Positions 1 through 8,256 are shown, counted from the first letter of the stretch. The stretch: 35,736 bases of DNA from Oxalobacteraceae bacterium (GCA_023259175.1 JAHFQV010000008.1:1-35736), one strand, 5' to 3'. Notes: generated by a model from the sequence alone, not told the origin. Numbers and translations: made by a program.

Positions 1-183
1 TGGAAACGTTCTGAAGCCGGGATTACTCAAATGCTGCTCTTTCGTGCCACCGAGGCGTATGGACAATTCCTCGAACGGGGCTTTAACCCGTTAGCTAAAT
101 TTCTGTTGCTACGAACGTCTGTACCCATTGATTTGGTCCAGGCACAGGTTTTGAATTTGCTACAGGACTTGCAGGGCAACTAG
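1..183 (+). CDS. C-terminal fragment of an unidentified protein
   Basis: The first base is in frame with an open reading frame that ends at a TAG at 181-183, giving about 60 residues of a truncated C-terminus. The fragment looks helical (for example the stretch FLERGFNPLAKFLLLR) and carries no motif that I recognise. Its start lies outside the window. It converges on the serine hydrolase gene, leaving only 13 bases between the two stop codons. Coding status is inferred from the open frame and plausible amino acid composition; no function is proposed. Confidence 0.5.
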   Translation, partial: WKRSEAGITQMLLFRATEAYGQFLERGFNPLAKFLLLRTSVPIDLVQAQVLNLLQDLQGN

Positions 184-196
184 AAGGTGTACGGAA

Positions 197-1324
197 TCAT
201 TTCGTGAGCAGGGCTGCTGGTAATACATATTCCCCAAAAATTTCGAATGGAAGGTTTGCTTTCTTGGAGTTGAAATTACCGCCGGTAAATACTGCGATTA
301 GATCTAGATCAGGCACCACAAAAATGTATTGTCCGCCATTGCCTGAAGCATAGACGACACGGAAGGTTTCGCCGTTCACTACTGCGCCGGCCATCCACCA
401 AAGATATCCGTAGGGCTGGCCGTCATCGATACGGGTTTGTTCTTTGATGGATTGATCAATCCAGTCACTTGAAACGAGTTGACTGCCGTTCCACTGGCCA
501 TGTTGAAGTACAAGCAGGCCAATCTTTGCCATATCTCTCGGACGCAAAAATAGATGGCCACCAGTGTCGATTTGCCTCCCATCGTCAAATGTGCTCCACT
601 GGAAATTTTCAATCGCTAAGGGGCCGAACAAGTACTGCTGCGAAAAATCCGGAATGGATTGTTTGCTCGCTTCCGAGATAACGCGCCCTAATGCGACTAC
701 GCCGCCGGTGCAATAGCGCGCGACCTTTCCAGGCTCTGTGGCAATAGGCAATTCCAGAAAATGGTGAACCCAATCCCTTGTCAAATACATTTTGTCTTCC
801 TGCCCGGGGGACAGCATGTTTCTGTCGTCGCAAGCTAGGCCGCTGCGCATCGTGAGTAAGTCCGCTAATGTCATGTTCCTTTTTGCGCTATCGATGCTTG
901 GATAAGCGCCAGCGAGATAGTCCAGCATCGGATCCTTGGTCGAGCCCAGAAAGTGCTTATCGATGGCAATACCTGTTAACAGCGACGTGATGCTTTTTGT
1001 GGCGGACCGGATATCCTGCAAGGTGTCGCGATCGTATCCATTCCAATATTCTTCCAGTACTAGCTTGTTGTGCCGGACTATGAGCATACTGTGTAAGCCA
1101 TGTTCTATTGGCTTGGGTAATTGCGTAATCGCTTGCCGCATCAAAGTTTCGTCAAGCCCTACTTCAACCGGGTGCGCCAATGTCCACTGTGGTGAACTTT
1201 CTGGTTTGGTATGAATGAGTGGAGCGGTGTCAACTGCTGCGCATCCTGCATATAAATTCAAGAGAGAAGCTAATAGCAGTAAAAACAGTGGTCGTTTTAA
1301 GGGAACTTTTTTTTGCATGGACAT
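197..1324 (-). CDS. Beta-lactamase-fold serine hydrolase, predicted lipoprotein
   Basis: Predicted exported serine hydrolase of the class C beta-lactamase / 6-aminohexanoate-dimer hydrolase (NylB-like) superfamily. From the ATG at 1324 it is 375 residues, with a basic start, a hydrophobic stretch and a lipobox LYAGC (Cys28). The nucleophile motif SATK is at residues 107-110 and a YCT tripeptide at 204-206 occupies the usual YxN/YxS position. A glycine-rich SGNGGQY segment near 327-333 stands where the KTG-like strand is expected. An upstream in-frame ATG at 1420 would put 32 residues before the signal peptide and overlap the small lipoprotein gene, so the start at 1324 (or 1318) is preferred. 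It is the third gene of a leftward set of three predicted lipoproteins. Substrate is unknown; esterase or amidase activity is as likely as beta-lactamase activity. Confidence 0.85.
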   Translation of the reverse strand: MSMQKKVPLKRPLFLLLLASLLNLYAGCAAVDTAPLIHTKPESSPQWTLAHPVEVGLDETLMRQAITQLPKPIEHGLHSMLIVRHNKLVLEEYWNGYDRDTLQDIRSATKSITSLLTGIAIDKHFLGSTKDPMLDYLAGAYPSIDSAKRNMTLADLLTMRSGLACDDRNMLSPGQEDKMYLTRDWVHHFLELPIATEPGKVARYCTGGVVALGRVISEASKQSIPDFSQQYLFGPLAIENFQWSTFDDGRQIDTGGHLFLRPRDMAKIGLLVLQHGQWNGSQLVSSDWIDQSIKEQTRIDDGQPYGYLWWMAGAVVNGETFRVVYASGNGGQYIFVVPDLDLIAVFTGGNFNSKKANLPFEIFGEYVLPAALLTK

Positions 1325-1358
1325 GGTTGTAGTTGAAGATTCGTTGGCGTCATATTTT

Positions 1359-1607
1359 TTAATAGACGGGCTGGCTTTCGCTAGGCCGTTTGAATGCCTT
1401 GGGCTTTGCACGGACGGCATCGCAATGCGGATCGCTAAGCGGCGAATTTGGATCGCTAATCAATGCCGTGGGATCGCACTCGACGGTGCAGTGTGAATTG
1501 CTGCGGCAAGCTGATACGGCCCAGTTTCTTCGTATGTAGCGCCAGTCGACGTTCGCGCAAGCGGAAAGCTGGAGTAATATCAATAAAATGATCAGCGGCC
1601 TCATCAA
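1359..1607 (-). CDS. Small predicted lipoprotein, function unknown
   Basis: An 82-residue open frame starting with two methionines, a strongly hydrophobic segment and a lipobox LSAC (Cys17), after which the protein is short, polar and cysteine-bearing. An AAGGAG-type ribosome binding site lies directly upstream, close to the ATG at 1607. The gene begins 9 bases after the stop of the aspartyl protease gene and ends 34 bases before the preferred start of the serine hydrolase gene, as expected for an operon member. The signal peptide and ribosome binding site are visible; I recognise no family for the mature part, which could be a lineage-specific lipoprotein. Confidence 0.6.
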   Translation of the reverse strand: MMRPLIILLILLQLSACANVDWRYIRRNWAVSACRSNSHCTVECDPTALISDPNSPLSDPHCDAVRAKPKAFKRPSESQPVY

Positions 1608-1616
1608 AATTTCTCC

Positions 1617-2882
1617 TTACAAAAGATCACGCAAAATTAATGGCGCTTGGCGCTCGAGACCGTCGGCCCCAATCAAGTGCAACACTATCAAGGCTCCTGC
1701 CGCCCCATGTAATGTCTCTGAGATCATTGCGTTATCGTGGTAGGTGCTGCCGCCTATTTCTATCGATGCGATGATGTCGCCGAGCTGCACGCCTGCCTGC
1801 GCTGCAGGACTCGATGGGATCACCTGAATTACTTTTAGCCGGGTGTGATCTAGCGCAGCCGTTAAACCGGAGCGAGGCCCGTCAAATGGCTGGGCAAAGG
1901 CCTCATTCGCTTGCAGATACATGACTTCGTTGGCGGTATCGAAGGTGACGTTAAATCGGCGCCAGATGCCACTTCCCAGATTGCCGATGGTATCGGCCAT
2001 AGGATGGCCGAAGGCACCTTCTGTGGCTAATGAGAGTCCAGTAATGACTTGTGTCATTCGAAAAGATCCGATTTGCAAATCCGGCACACGCACTACATCA
2101 TTTTCGGTAAAAGCGCCACCAGCGCCGATTCCCGTCACCATGCGCACTCGTGGGGAAAATGCCTGACGTAATGCGTATTTTTCCACGGTCGGTGTAAACA
2201 TTGTGAGTGCGCTCGCATCTCCCGTATCAATCACATACCAGCCAGAGACACCGGCGGCGCTTGCGTTGACTAGCAGCTTGTTATTTTGGAATTTGATCGG
2301 AACCGGCGTTGCATTCACAGGGGCAACGAAGGATGTGTGCGAATGAAGCTGTAGCTGCTTCTGCTGAAAATCCATCTGGACGACGAATGCTTGAAAAAAT
2401 GGGGCACCAAGGACGCCGTCGAACGTGGCTTCTTCCGGCAAAGGAACGACGAACGCTGCTTGTCTGGGCAAGCGCGCACGACCAATTTGGATCTCGGCAA
2501 TGTCTATCCAGTGAACTTGTCCGTAAGATCCCGCTGCGCCATTTCCTGGTACTGTTTGCGCGCTCAGCGGTAAGCCCAATTGCGTTGCAGCGCGGGCGTT
2601 AATCACATTTTGATCGGCACCAGAATCAAGCAGAAAGGTAAATGCTTGATTATTGATAAACACCTTGACCGATGCGTGTCCTCTATTGACGCTGATCGGA
2701 ATAATTTCACCACTGATATTGGTGGCAGAAGCAGCAGGCGCATGCCCATCGCCGCAGGCTGCGACCAAGACAAGGAGTACCGCACCCAATAGAAAATATG
2801 ACGCATCAACAAACTTTCGCGATGCAAGTGCCTTAAGAACGAGGTTTTTTTTAAGAGATAAGGTTAAAATACAGCTAGACAT
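1617..2882 (-). CDS. Retropepsin-like aspartyl protease with PDZ domain, predicted lipoprotein
   Basis: Predicted exported aspartyl protease of 421 residues. A hydrophobic segment ends in a lipobox VAAC (Cys43). Two pepsin/retropepsin-type active-site motifs are present: FLLDSGAD (Asp86-Ser-Gly) and VIDTGD (Asp219-Thr-Gly), giving two retropepsin-like lobes in one chain. A PDZ domain follows at about residues 336-408, with the carboxylate-loop and core segment VIPSSPAAQAGVQLGDII. The usual role of this architecture is periplasmic or envelope proteolysis, with PDZ binding of C-terminal tails. An ATG six bases upstream at 2888 abuts the AAAGG ribosome binding site directly, so the ATG at 2882, with normal spacing, is preferred. 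It is the first gene of the leftward lipoprotein set and is divergent from the DUF2975 gene across a repeat-containing promoter region. Confidence 0.85.
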   Translation of the reverse strand: MSSCILTLSLKKNLVLKALASRKFVDASYFLLGAVLLVLVAACGDGHAPAASATNISGEIIPISVNRGHASVKVFINNQAFTFLLDSGADQNVINARAATQLGLPLSAQTVPGNGAAGSYGQVHWIDIAEIQIGRARLPRQAAFVVPLPEEATFDGVLGAPFFQAFVVQMDFQQKQLQLHSHTSFVAPVNATPVPIKFQNNKLLVNASAAGVSGWYVIDTGDASALTMFTPTVEKYALRQAFSPRVRMVTGIGAGGAFTENDVVRVPDLQIGSFRMTQVITGLSLATEGAFGHPMADTIGNLGSGIWRRFNVTFDTANEVMYLQANEAFAQPFDGPRSGLTAALDHTRLKVIQVIPSSPAAQAGVQLGDIIASIEIGGSTYHDNAMISETLHGAAGALIVLHLIGADGLERQAPLILRDLL

Positions 2883-2902
2883 AGACATCCTTTAATAATG
2901 AG

Positions 2903-2946
2903 TAATTATCACAGTAGGGCAATTAATTATCGTTTTAAGATAATTA
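2903..2946. promoter_or_regulatory. Candidate divergent operator: three TAATTATC sites
   Basis: The sequence TAATTATC occurs at 2903-2910 and again at 2924-2931, exactly 21 bp apart (about two helical turns). Its perfect reverse complement GATAATTA is at 2939-2946, forming an 8-bp inverted repeat with a 7-bp spacer (GTTTTAA). The cluster fills the gap between two divergent genes. It lies within 20-80 bases of both starts, where AT-rich -10 elements must also be. The XRE-type protein encoded at 3601-3849 is the obvious candidate ligand; that link is inference. A Fur-type site is a weaker alternative because the arms resemble GATAAT half-sites. Confidence 0.5.
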
Positions 2947-2980
2947 TAGAGAGTGCCGTTCTTTTTTTCAAGGAATTTAA

Positions 2981-3565
2981 ATGGAAGTTAATGCGAAAGC
3001 GCACTCTGGGATGTCGACTGAGGATCCCATCCCAGCAAGCACACTGAATCGCACATTGGCGTCGGCGTGCTTGATTCTGTTGATCGGCTTGCTGGTGGGA
3101 ACCTTATATTCTTTATTGAAAATCCCACCGGAGATGATTCTGGCTCGACTCGGAATTGTTCTGCCAGCGTCTGGTGGCCATACAGTTTTGTCGGTCTCGA
3201 ATTGGCAGCACGTCACGGTAACTGCCTTGGGGATGCTGCCGGTATCCTGCGTGGCTTACGCTTTATTTTCAGCGCGTAGTGTTTTTATGGGCTTTGCCAG
3301 GGGAGAATATTTCAGCCTGAAAACGGTGAAGTGCATACGGGGATTTGCTGTTGGCATTTTTACTTCGGGCATGACTGGCTTGATCTCGCCTCCATTGATT
3401 GGCCTTATCCTGACGCTAAATGCGCCAGCCGGCACACGTGCGCTGGCGATCAATGTCGGTTCACACGAATTATTGATGCTGTTAATCGGCGGAATTATGT
3501 GGCAAATTTCTAACGTTATGGCAAGGGCGGCTGCACTTGCAGAAGAAAATTCGCAATTTATATAA
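2981..3565 (+). CDS. DUF2975 family membrane protein
   Basis: A 194-residue predicted inner-membrane protein with four hydrophobic segments at about residues 28-46, 78-98, 119-146 and 161-180. The C-terminal MARAAALAEENSQFI after the last membrane segment is the conserved tail typical of DUF2975 proteins. The ATG at 2981 follows an AAGGAA ribosome binding site at 2970-2975. The gene is followed after 35 bases by a small XRE-type regulator, a pairing that is recurrent for DUF2975 genes. Function is unknown; I infer a membrane partner or sensor for the regulator. Family assignment rests on my recognition of the tail and topology, not on a profile search. Confidence 0.75.
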   Translation: MEVNAKAHSGMSTEDPIPASTLNRTLASACLILLIGLLVGTLYSLLKIPPEMILARLGIVLPASGGHTVLSVSNWQHVTVTALGMLPVSCVAYALFSARSVFMGFARGEYFSLKTVKCIRGFAVGIFTSGMTGLISPPLIGLILTLNAPAGTRALAINVGSHELLMLLIGGIMWQISNVMARAAALAEENSQFI

Positions 3566-3600
3566 GCGCTACCTGTAGCAGATTTTCTAGGGATAAAAAA

Positions 3601-3849
3601 GTGATTATTGTGAAGCTCGATGTGGTTTTAGCCGATCGTAAAATCAAGTCCAAGGACTTGGCTGAATACATCGGGATTACCGAAGCCAATTTGTCCCTGC
3701 TCAAACAGGGTAAGGTGAAAGGCGTGCGCTTTGACACCTTGGAGCGTATTTGTGCGTTTTTACAGTGTCAGCCTGGAGATATTCTTATTTTTAAAAACCA
3801 AGAAACCAGTGATGAGAAACTGCCCTTGCAAGAACATATGAGTGCATGA
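3601..3849 (+). CDS. XRE/Cro-CI family helix-turn-helix regulator (YozG-like)
   Basis: An 82-residue protein that is essentially a single DNA-binding domain. The helix-turn-helix region spans about residues 17-51, with the recognition segment GITEANLSLLKQGKVKG, and a C-terminal segment AFLQCQPGDILIF is typical of the small YozG-like XRE group. It starts at GTG 3601 behind a TAGGGA ribosome binding site at 3589-3593; a second in-frame GTG at 3610 is less well spaced. It is co-oriented with the DUF2975 gene and probably co-transcribed. It likely controls its own promoter, and the TAATTATC cluster at 2903-2946 is a plausible target. No effector-binding domain is present, so any signal may come from the membrane partner. 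Confidence 0.85.
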   Translation: MIIVKLDVVLADRKIKSKDLAEYIGITEANLSLLKQGKVKGVRFDTLERICAFLQCQPGDILIFKNQETSDEKLPLQEHMSA

Positions 3850-4000
3850 AACAGCAATGTCGCTGAGGTTAATTCACTTTCGAGCCTCAATCCAGCTTTA
3901 ATTCAATCTGAAATTTGCCTACCTAGACTGCGTCACGCGGACAAGCTTGATGCTGGCTACGCATTAACTCAAAAAACCTGGTGTTCCATCTCACCCCTCC

Positions 4001-4747
4001 TCAAAAACCTTCATCCTCACGCAGATAACGCCATTGCCCTTCGGGTAAATTACCTAGGCGGACTTTGCCTATTCTGACGCGTTTTAAGCCTAGGACTGTT
4101 AAGCCAACCAATTCGCACATGCGGCGGATTTGGCGTTTTTTGCCTTCTTTGAGAATAAATTGGAGTTGATCTTCGTTTTGCCAGCGTACTTTGGCGGGGA
4201 TGAGTTTTTTGCCGTCCAGGCTCAGGCCGTGGTTGAGCAAGCGTAGGTCTTTTTCGGGTAAGCGACCCGGTTTGCTGTAGGCGACGCGCACTAGGTATTC
4301 TTTTTCGACCTCGGTATGTTCACCGATGAGTTGTTTGGCGATACGGCCATCTTGGGTGAGCACGAGTAGGCCAACCGAGTCAATGTCAAGTCGCCCTGCG
4401 GGTACTAGGCTGCGCAATTGTGTTGGGTGGAATTCGTTTTCCACTTTGCATTCGCTCCAACGCGTTTCGGCGTTGATGAGTCCAATCGCGGGTTGGTAAC
4501 CATCTTCGGCTTGACCGCTGACGATGCCGACGGGTTTGTTGATTAGGACAGTTACACGTTTGGACTGTTCGGCGGCGGCTTGACGCTCTACCGTGACCTT
4601 TTGCTCTGGGAAAATTTTTGTGCCGAGTTCGGAAATTACTTTTCCATCGACCCGTACCCAGCCGCGCGCAATCCATTCGTCAGCTTCTCGGCGCGAGCAA
4701 AGACCGAGTTCGGACATGCGCTTGGATAATCGTAATTGTTCTGTCAT
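4001..4747 (-). CDS. RsuA/RluF-type rRNA pseudouridine synthase
   Basis: A 248-residue protein that isomerises uridine to pseudouridine in ribosomal RNA. An S4 RNA-binding domain occupies about residues 5-50 (LSKRMSELGLCSRREADEWI). The catalytic domain follows, with INKPVGIVS and the motif AGRLDIDSVG, in which Asp121 is the expected nucleophile. The signature KKRQIRRMCELVG lies near the C-terminus. The overall motif pattern resembles RluF (23S rRNA) more than RsuA or RluB, but the exact target cannot be settled from sequence alone. It is the last gene of the leftward map-glnD set, beginning 25 bases after the glnD stop. No clear Shine-Dalgarno sequence precedes the ATG. Confidence 0.9.
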   Translation of the reverse strand: MTEQLRLSKRMSELGLCSRREADEWIARGWVRVDGKVISELGTKIFPEQKVTVERQAAAEQSKRVTVLINKPVGIVSGQAEDGYQPAIGLINAETRWSECKVENEFHPTQLRSLVPAGRLDIDSVGLLVLTQDGRIAKQLIGEHTEVEKEYLVRVAYSKPGRLPEKDLRLLNHGLSLDGKKLIPAKVRWQNEDQLQFILKEGKKRQIRRMCELVGLTVLGLKRVRIGKVRLGNLPEGQWRYLREDEGF

Positions 4748-4772
4748 AGGTGTAATCGGTTTGTTGGAGAGC

Positions 4773-7343
4773 TTAAATCCGTAAAGTATCTAATAATTCG
4801 GATTCAAATAATATTTGGCTTTTGGGGTTATGCAAGACGCTGCCATCGACTAAAAAAACGTCTTCCACACGTTCGCCTAGTGTCATAATTTTAGCGGTGT
4901 GTAGATTGATTTTATACTTGGCGAGGACGCTGGCAATGGAGTACAACAAGCCGTTTCTGTCGTTCGCGGAAATCGACAATAAAAAATATTGGGCTTTGTC
5001 GTCAGGCCGTAATTCAACGGTAGGCACTAAAGGAAAATTGCGCGACATTCGTGATAGTCGGCCTTGATTTGGCGCGCCGAGCGGTGTTTGTTTGCTGAGC
5101 GCCTCACTCAATTCATGTTCAATCAAGTTGATGATGTCGCGATAGTTGCCGCTAAAATTAGGTGCGGTGACGAGAAAGGTATCTAAGGCATAGCCGGCTT
5201 TTGTCGTATGAATTTTGGCGTCCAAAATGTCGAAATTTTTTCCGTCAAAGTAGTTGCAAATACGCGCGAAAAGATCGGCTTGATCGCGCACATATGCGGT
5301 CACTTGTAAGCCTTCGCCGATGGGAGCGATACGGCATTTGACGACAGGATGGGGGCTATTTATTTTGTCGTGTAATACCCGCGTTTGCCATGCGATGTCG
5401 GAGGCTTCATGGCGCAAAAAATAGACGATGTCGAGTTGATTCCAGAGCTGTATGTGGGCATTGTCTTCGATACCGACTAGGCGCAAGGCTTTGAGTGCAT
5501 CGTCTTGTCGATTCTTAAGTTCTCGATCAGCCGATGGTGTTTCGCCCCCTAAGACCCGTAGGGTGATTTTGTAGAGGTCTTCAAGTAATTTGCCTTTCCA
5601 CGCATTCCATACCTTGGGGCTGGTGCCACGTATATCGGAAACGGTGAGTAAGTAGAGTGCGGTCAAGTGACGCTCATCTTTGACGATTTGGGCAAAATGT
5701 TGAATGACTGCGGGGTCGGACAAATCTTGTTTTTGCGCGACTTGTGACATCGTTAGATGGTGTTCAACCAGAAAAACGGCTAATTCGGTATTGTCTTTGG
5801 ATATGCCGTGGTCGTGACAAAATTTTCTAGCATCGCTCATGCCTAAAACGGAATGGTCACCATTGCGCCCTTTGGCGATGTCGTGAAACAAGGCTGCGAC
5901 ATAGAGTACCCAAGGCTGATTGAAATTGGCCATGAGTTGCGAGCAAAACGGATATTCATGGGCATGTTCGGTCATGGTGAACCTACGCAAATTACGAACT
6001 ACCATCAGGATGTGTTGATCGACTGTGTAAGCGTGAAATAGGTCGTGCTGCATCTGTCCAACGATGCGTCTAAAATTGGGCAGATAACGACCTAGAATAC
6101 TGGTTTGATTCATGCTGCGCAGCACATGCGTAATCCCGCGGGGCGATTGCAGAATTTGCAGAAAACTAGCGCGATTAAAAATATCATGACGAAATTCTGC
6201 GTCAATCAAATTGCGCGAATGCCAAAGCGCCCGTAGGGTTCGTGCGCTCATGCCTTTTAAATTGGCATCTTGTGACATCAGCGAAAATACCTCTAACATT
6301 GCCGCAGGTGTGGTGTCGAATACTTCCTCATGGGCGATGTCGATGAAGCCGTTGACTTCATTAAAGCGATCATTGATACGCTGTGCATGGTAGGGGAGTG
6401 GAAACAGTACCGCCTCAATATTTTGCAGCAAAATGGTGTTGAGTTGAGTGACTGCTTTGGCGGCCCAGTAATAACGCTGCATCAGGTATTCGCTGGCGCG
6501 TCGCGACTCGGTGTTTTCAAAGCCATAGGTCGCAGCGATTGCGTTTTGCAGATCAAAAACCAGTCTGTCTTCGCGTCGCCCAGCTTGCAAATGCAGGCGA
6601 ATGCGAATGTCTTTGAAGGCGCGTTCATTGCGTTTGAGCTGGTGTGCTTCGGTTGCAGTAATCAATCCGCGTGAAGCAAGTTCGACCCAAGAATTGCCTA
6701 GCTTGGCCGCTTTGGCGACCCAGAGAATGACTTGCAGATCGCGCAGTCCGCCCGGGCTTTCTTTGCAATTGGGTTCTAGGCTGTAAGGCGTATCTTCGTA
6801 TTTAACGTGGCGCTGTTGTAGTTCCAAGAGTTTTGCTTGGAAAAACTGCTGCGCGTGCAGGTCTTGTTCGTAGCGTTCCATGAGTTGACGAAACAAGCTA
6901 CGACTACCGCTGATATAGCGCGCTTCGAGCAAAGCGGTGCGCACGGTGATGTCGGCATGCGCTTCCTGCATACACTCGTCTACGGTGCGGATACTGTGTC
7001 CTAAGTCTAGCCCGATATCCCACAGGATTTGTACGAGGCGTTCTAATTTTTCTCGCAGTTCTTTGTTCGGATGTTCGCCCAACAAAATCAAAACATCGAC
7101 ATCCGAGTAAGGAAATAACTCGCCCCGTCCGTAGCCACCGACTGCAATTAAGCTCACATTTTTGGGGAAGCCAAAACTCTTCCAAATTTCGCTTAAATTT
7201 TGGTCTACGCAGCGACACAAGTCTTTCAGCAAGACTTCGGCTTTGGGTTTTTCTTTGAATGCAGAAATGATGACTTGCTGTTCGGCTTTCAATTTGGACT
7301 TGAAAGCCAAGGCCGATGCGATGGCGTGTTTCGGGTCTGTCAT
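4773..7343 (-). CDS. glnD: Bifunctional uridylyltransferase/uridylyl-removing enzyme GlnD
   Basis: Nitrogen sensor that adds UMP to PII proteins when glutamine is low and removes it when glutamine is high, setting glutamine synthetase activity and Ntr transcription. It has 856 residues, close to the usual 860-890. The nucleotidyltransferase motif GGYGRGEL with metal ligands Asp81 and Asp83 lies at residues 69-83. The HD phosphohydrolase centre AALFHDIAKG (His487-Asp488) provides the uridylyl-removing activity. Two ACT domains (about 680-755 and 790-856) bind glutamine. It lies downstream of map in a leftward set. The 71-base gap to map contains most of a 13-bp tandem repeat array, and no clear ribosome binding site precedes the ATG at 7343. 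Confidence 0.97.
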   Translation of the reverse strand: MTDPKHAIASALAFKSKLKAEQQVIISAFKEKPKAEVLLKDLCRCVDQNLSEIWKSFGFPKNVSLIAVGGYGRGELFPYSDVDVLILLGEHPNKELREKLERLVQILWDIGLDLGHSIRTVDECMQEAHADITVRTALLEARYISGSRSLFRQLMERYEQDLHAQQFFQAKLLELQQRHVKYEDTPYSLEPNCKESPGGLRDLQVILWVAKAAKLGNSWVELASRGLITATEAHQLKRNERAFKDIRIRLHLQAGRREDRLVFDLQNAIAATYGFENTESRRASEYLMQRYYWAAKAVTQLNTILLQNIEAVLFPLPYHAQRINDRFNEVNGFIDIAHEEVFDTTPAAMLEVFSLMSQDANLKGMSARTLRALWHSRNLIDAEFRHDIFNRASFLQILQSPRGITHVLRSMNQTSILGRYLPNFRRIVGQMQHDLFHAYTVDQHILMVVRNLRRFTMTEHAHEYPFCSQLMANFNQPWVLYVAALFHDIAKGRNGDHSVLGMSDARKFCHDHGISKDNTELAVFLVEHHLTMSQVAQKQDLSDPAVIQHFAQIVKDERHLTALYLLTVSDIRGTSPKVWNAWKGKLLEDLYKITLRVLGGETPSADRELKNRQDDALKALRLVGIEDNAHIQLWNQLDIVYFLRHEASDIAWQTRVLHDKINSPHPVVKCRIAPIGEGLQVTAYVRDQADLFARICNYFDGKNFDILDAKIHTTKAGYALDTFLVTAPNFSGNYRDIINLIEHELSEALSKQTPLGAPNQGRLSRMSRNFPLVPTVELRPDDKAQYFLLSISANDRNGLLYSIASVLAKYKINLHTAKIMTLGERVEDVFLVDGSVLHNPKSQILFESELLDTLRI

Positions 7344-7370
7344 TGCGGATTCGGCTAACTTAAAATTAGA

Positions 7371-7435
7371 TTGATTTAATAGGCTGACTTAATAAGCTGA
7401 TTTAATAAGTTGATTTAATAAGTTGATTTAATAAA
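7371..7435. repeat. 13-bp tandem repeat, five copies, at map 3' end / glnD leader
   Basis: Five contiguous copies of a 13-mer with consensus TTGATTTAATAAG: 7371-7383, 7384-7396, 7397-7409, 7410-7422 and 7423-7435, the last two differing only in the final base and the first two more diverged. On the minus strand the first copy and part of the second encode the last six residues (FIKSTY) and stop codon of map. The remaining copies lie in the map-glnD gap. Because the stop falls in the second unit read, adding or removing later units would change the distance to glnD in 13-bp steps without altering Map. Confidence 0.9.
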
Positions 7436-8227
7436 TGCGGGCGGCGGCGGTGAACCTGCTGAAAGCGTCAAGACTTCATAGCCAGTTTCGGTCACGAGTA
7501 TGGTGTGTTCCCATTGCGCGGACAAGCTGCGATCTTTGGTTTTAATGGTCCAGCCATCGTTCATTTCACGAATGTCGCGTCGTCCCGCGTTAATCATAGG
7601 CTCGATGGTAAAGATCATGCCTGCTTCAAGTTTATTGAGTGTGCCGGGGCGGCCATAATGCAAAATTTGCGGCTCCTCATGAAAGACCGTGCCTATGCCA
7701 TGTCCGCAAAATTCACGCACCACGCTATAACCCGCTTTTTCCGCGTGTTGCTGAATAACGTGTCCAATATCCCCCAGATGATTACCCGGTTTAACTTGCG
7801 CAATACCTAACCACATGCATTCGTAGGTTATATCGCTTAAGCGTTTTGCCATAATCGAAGGTTCGCCAATGAAAAACATACGGCTATTGTCACCGTGGTA
7901 GCCATCTTTGATCACCGTGATGTCGAGATTAACGACATCTCCATTTTTGAGAACTTTATCGCCGGGAATGCCGTGGCAAATGACATCATTCACCGAAGTA
8001 CAAATGGCTTTAGGAAATGGGGTATAGCCGGGTGGGCAATAATTGAGCGGCGCAGGAATGCTGCCCTGGACATTGACCATATACTCGTGACATAAACGAT
8101 CCAGTTCACCGGTTGTAACGCCTGCTTTGACAAAGGGCGTGATGTAATCCAAAACTTCTGAACCGAGTCGGCCAGCAATACGCATACCGGCGATGTCAGC
8201 GGGGGATTTGATGGAAATGGTAGTCAT
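7415..8227 (-). CDS. map: Type I methionine aminopeptidase
   Basis: Removes the N-terminal methionine from nascent proteins when the second residue is small; an essential cytosolic metalloenzyme. The 270-residue pita-bread fold shows all five metal ligands: Asp102, Asp113, His176, Glu209 and Glu240, plus the substrate-contacting His85. It lacks the N-terminal zinc finger or SH3-binding extensions of other subtypes. The final six codons and the stop lie within a 13-bp tandem repeat, so its tail (PPPPAFIKSTY) is unlikely to be conserved. It is the first gene of the leftward map-glnD-pseudouridine synthase set and is divergent from rpsB, a common arrangement in betaproteobacteria. No strong Shine-Dalgarno precedes the ATG at 8227. 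Confidence 0.97.
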   Translation of the reverse strand: MTTISIKSPADIAGMRIAGRLGSEVLDYITPFVKAGVTTGELDRLCHEYMVNVQGSIPAPLNYCPPGYTPFPKAICTSVNDVICHGIPGDKVLKNGDVVNLDITVIKDGYHGDNSRMFFIGEPSIMAKRLSDITYECMWLGIAQVKPGNHLGDIGHVIQQHAEKAGYSVVREFCGHGIGTVFHEEPQILHYGRPGTLNKLEAGMIFTIEPMINAGRRDIREMNDGWTIKTKDRSLSAQWEHTILVTETGYEVLTLSAGSPPPPAFIKSTY

Positions 8228-8256
8228 TCGAATGAGAAAATAATTGAAGTTAGGGA

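Noticed and set aside
1325-1420. Longer start for the serine hydrolase at 1420
   Set aside because: It would precede the signal peptide with 32 polar residues, overlap the small lipoprotein gene and has no ribosome binding site.
2903-2946. Fur box between the divergent genes
   Set aside because: The GATAAT-like arms are reminiscent of Fur sites, but the 21-bp direct spacing and 7-bp spacer do not fit the 19-bp Fur consensus well and no iron-related genes are adjacent. Kept only as an alternative.
7371-7435. CRISPR-like repeats
   Set aside because: The 13-bp units are contiguous without spacers and far too short for CRISPR repeats; they are an ordinary tandem array.
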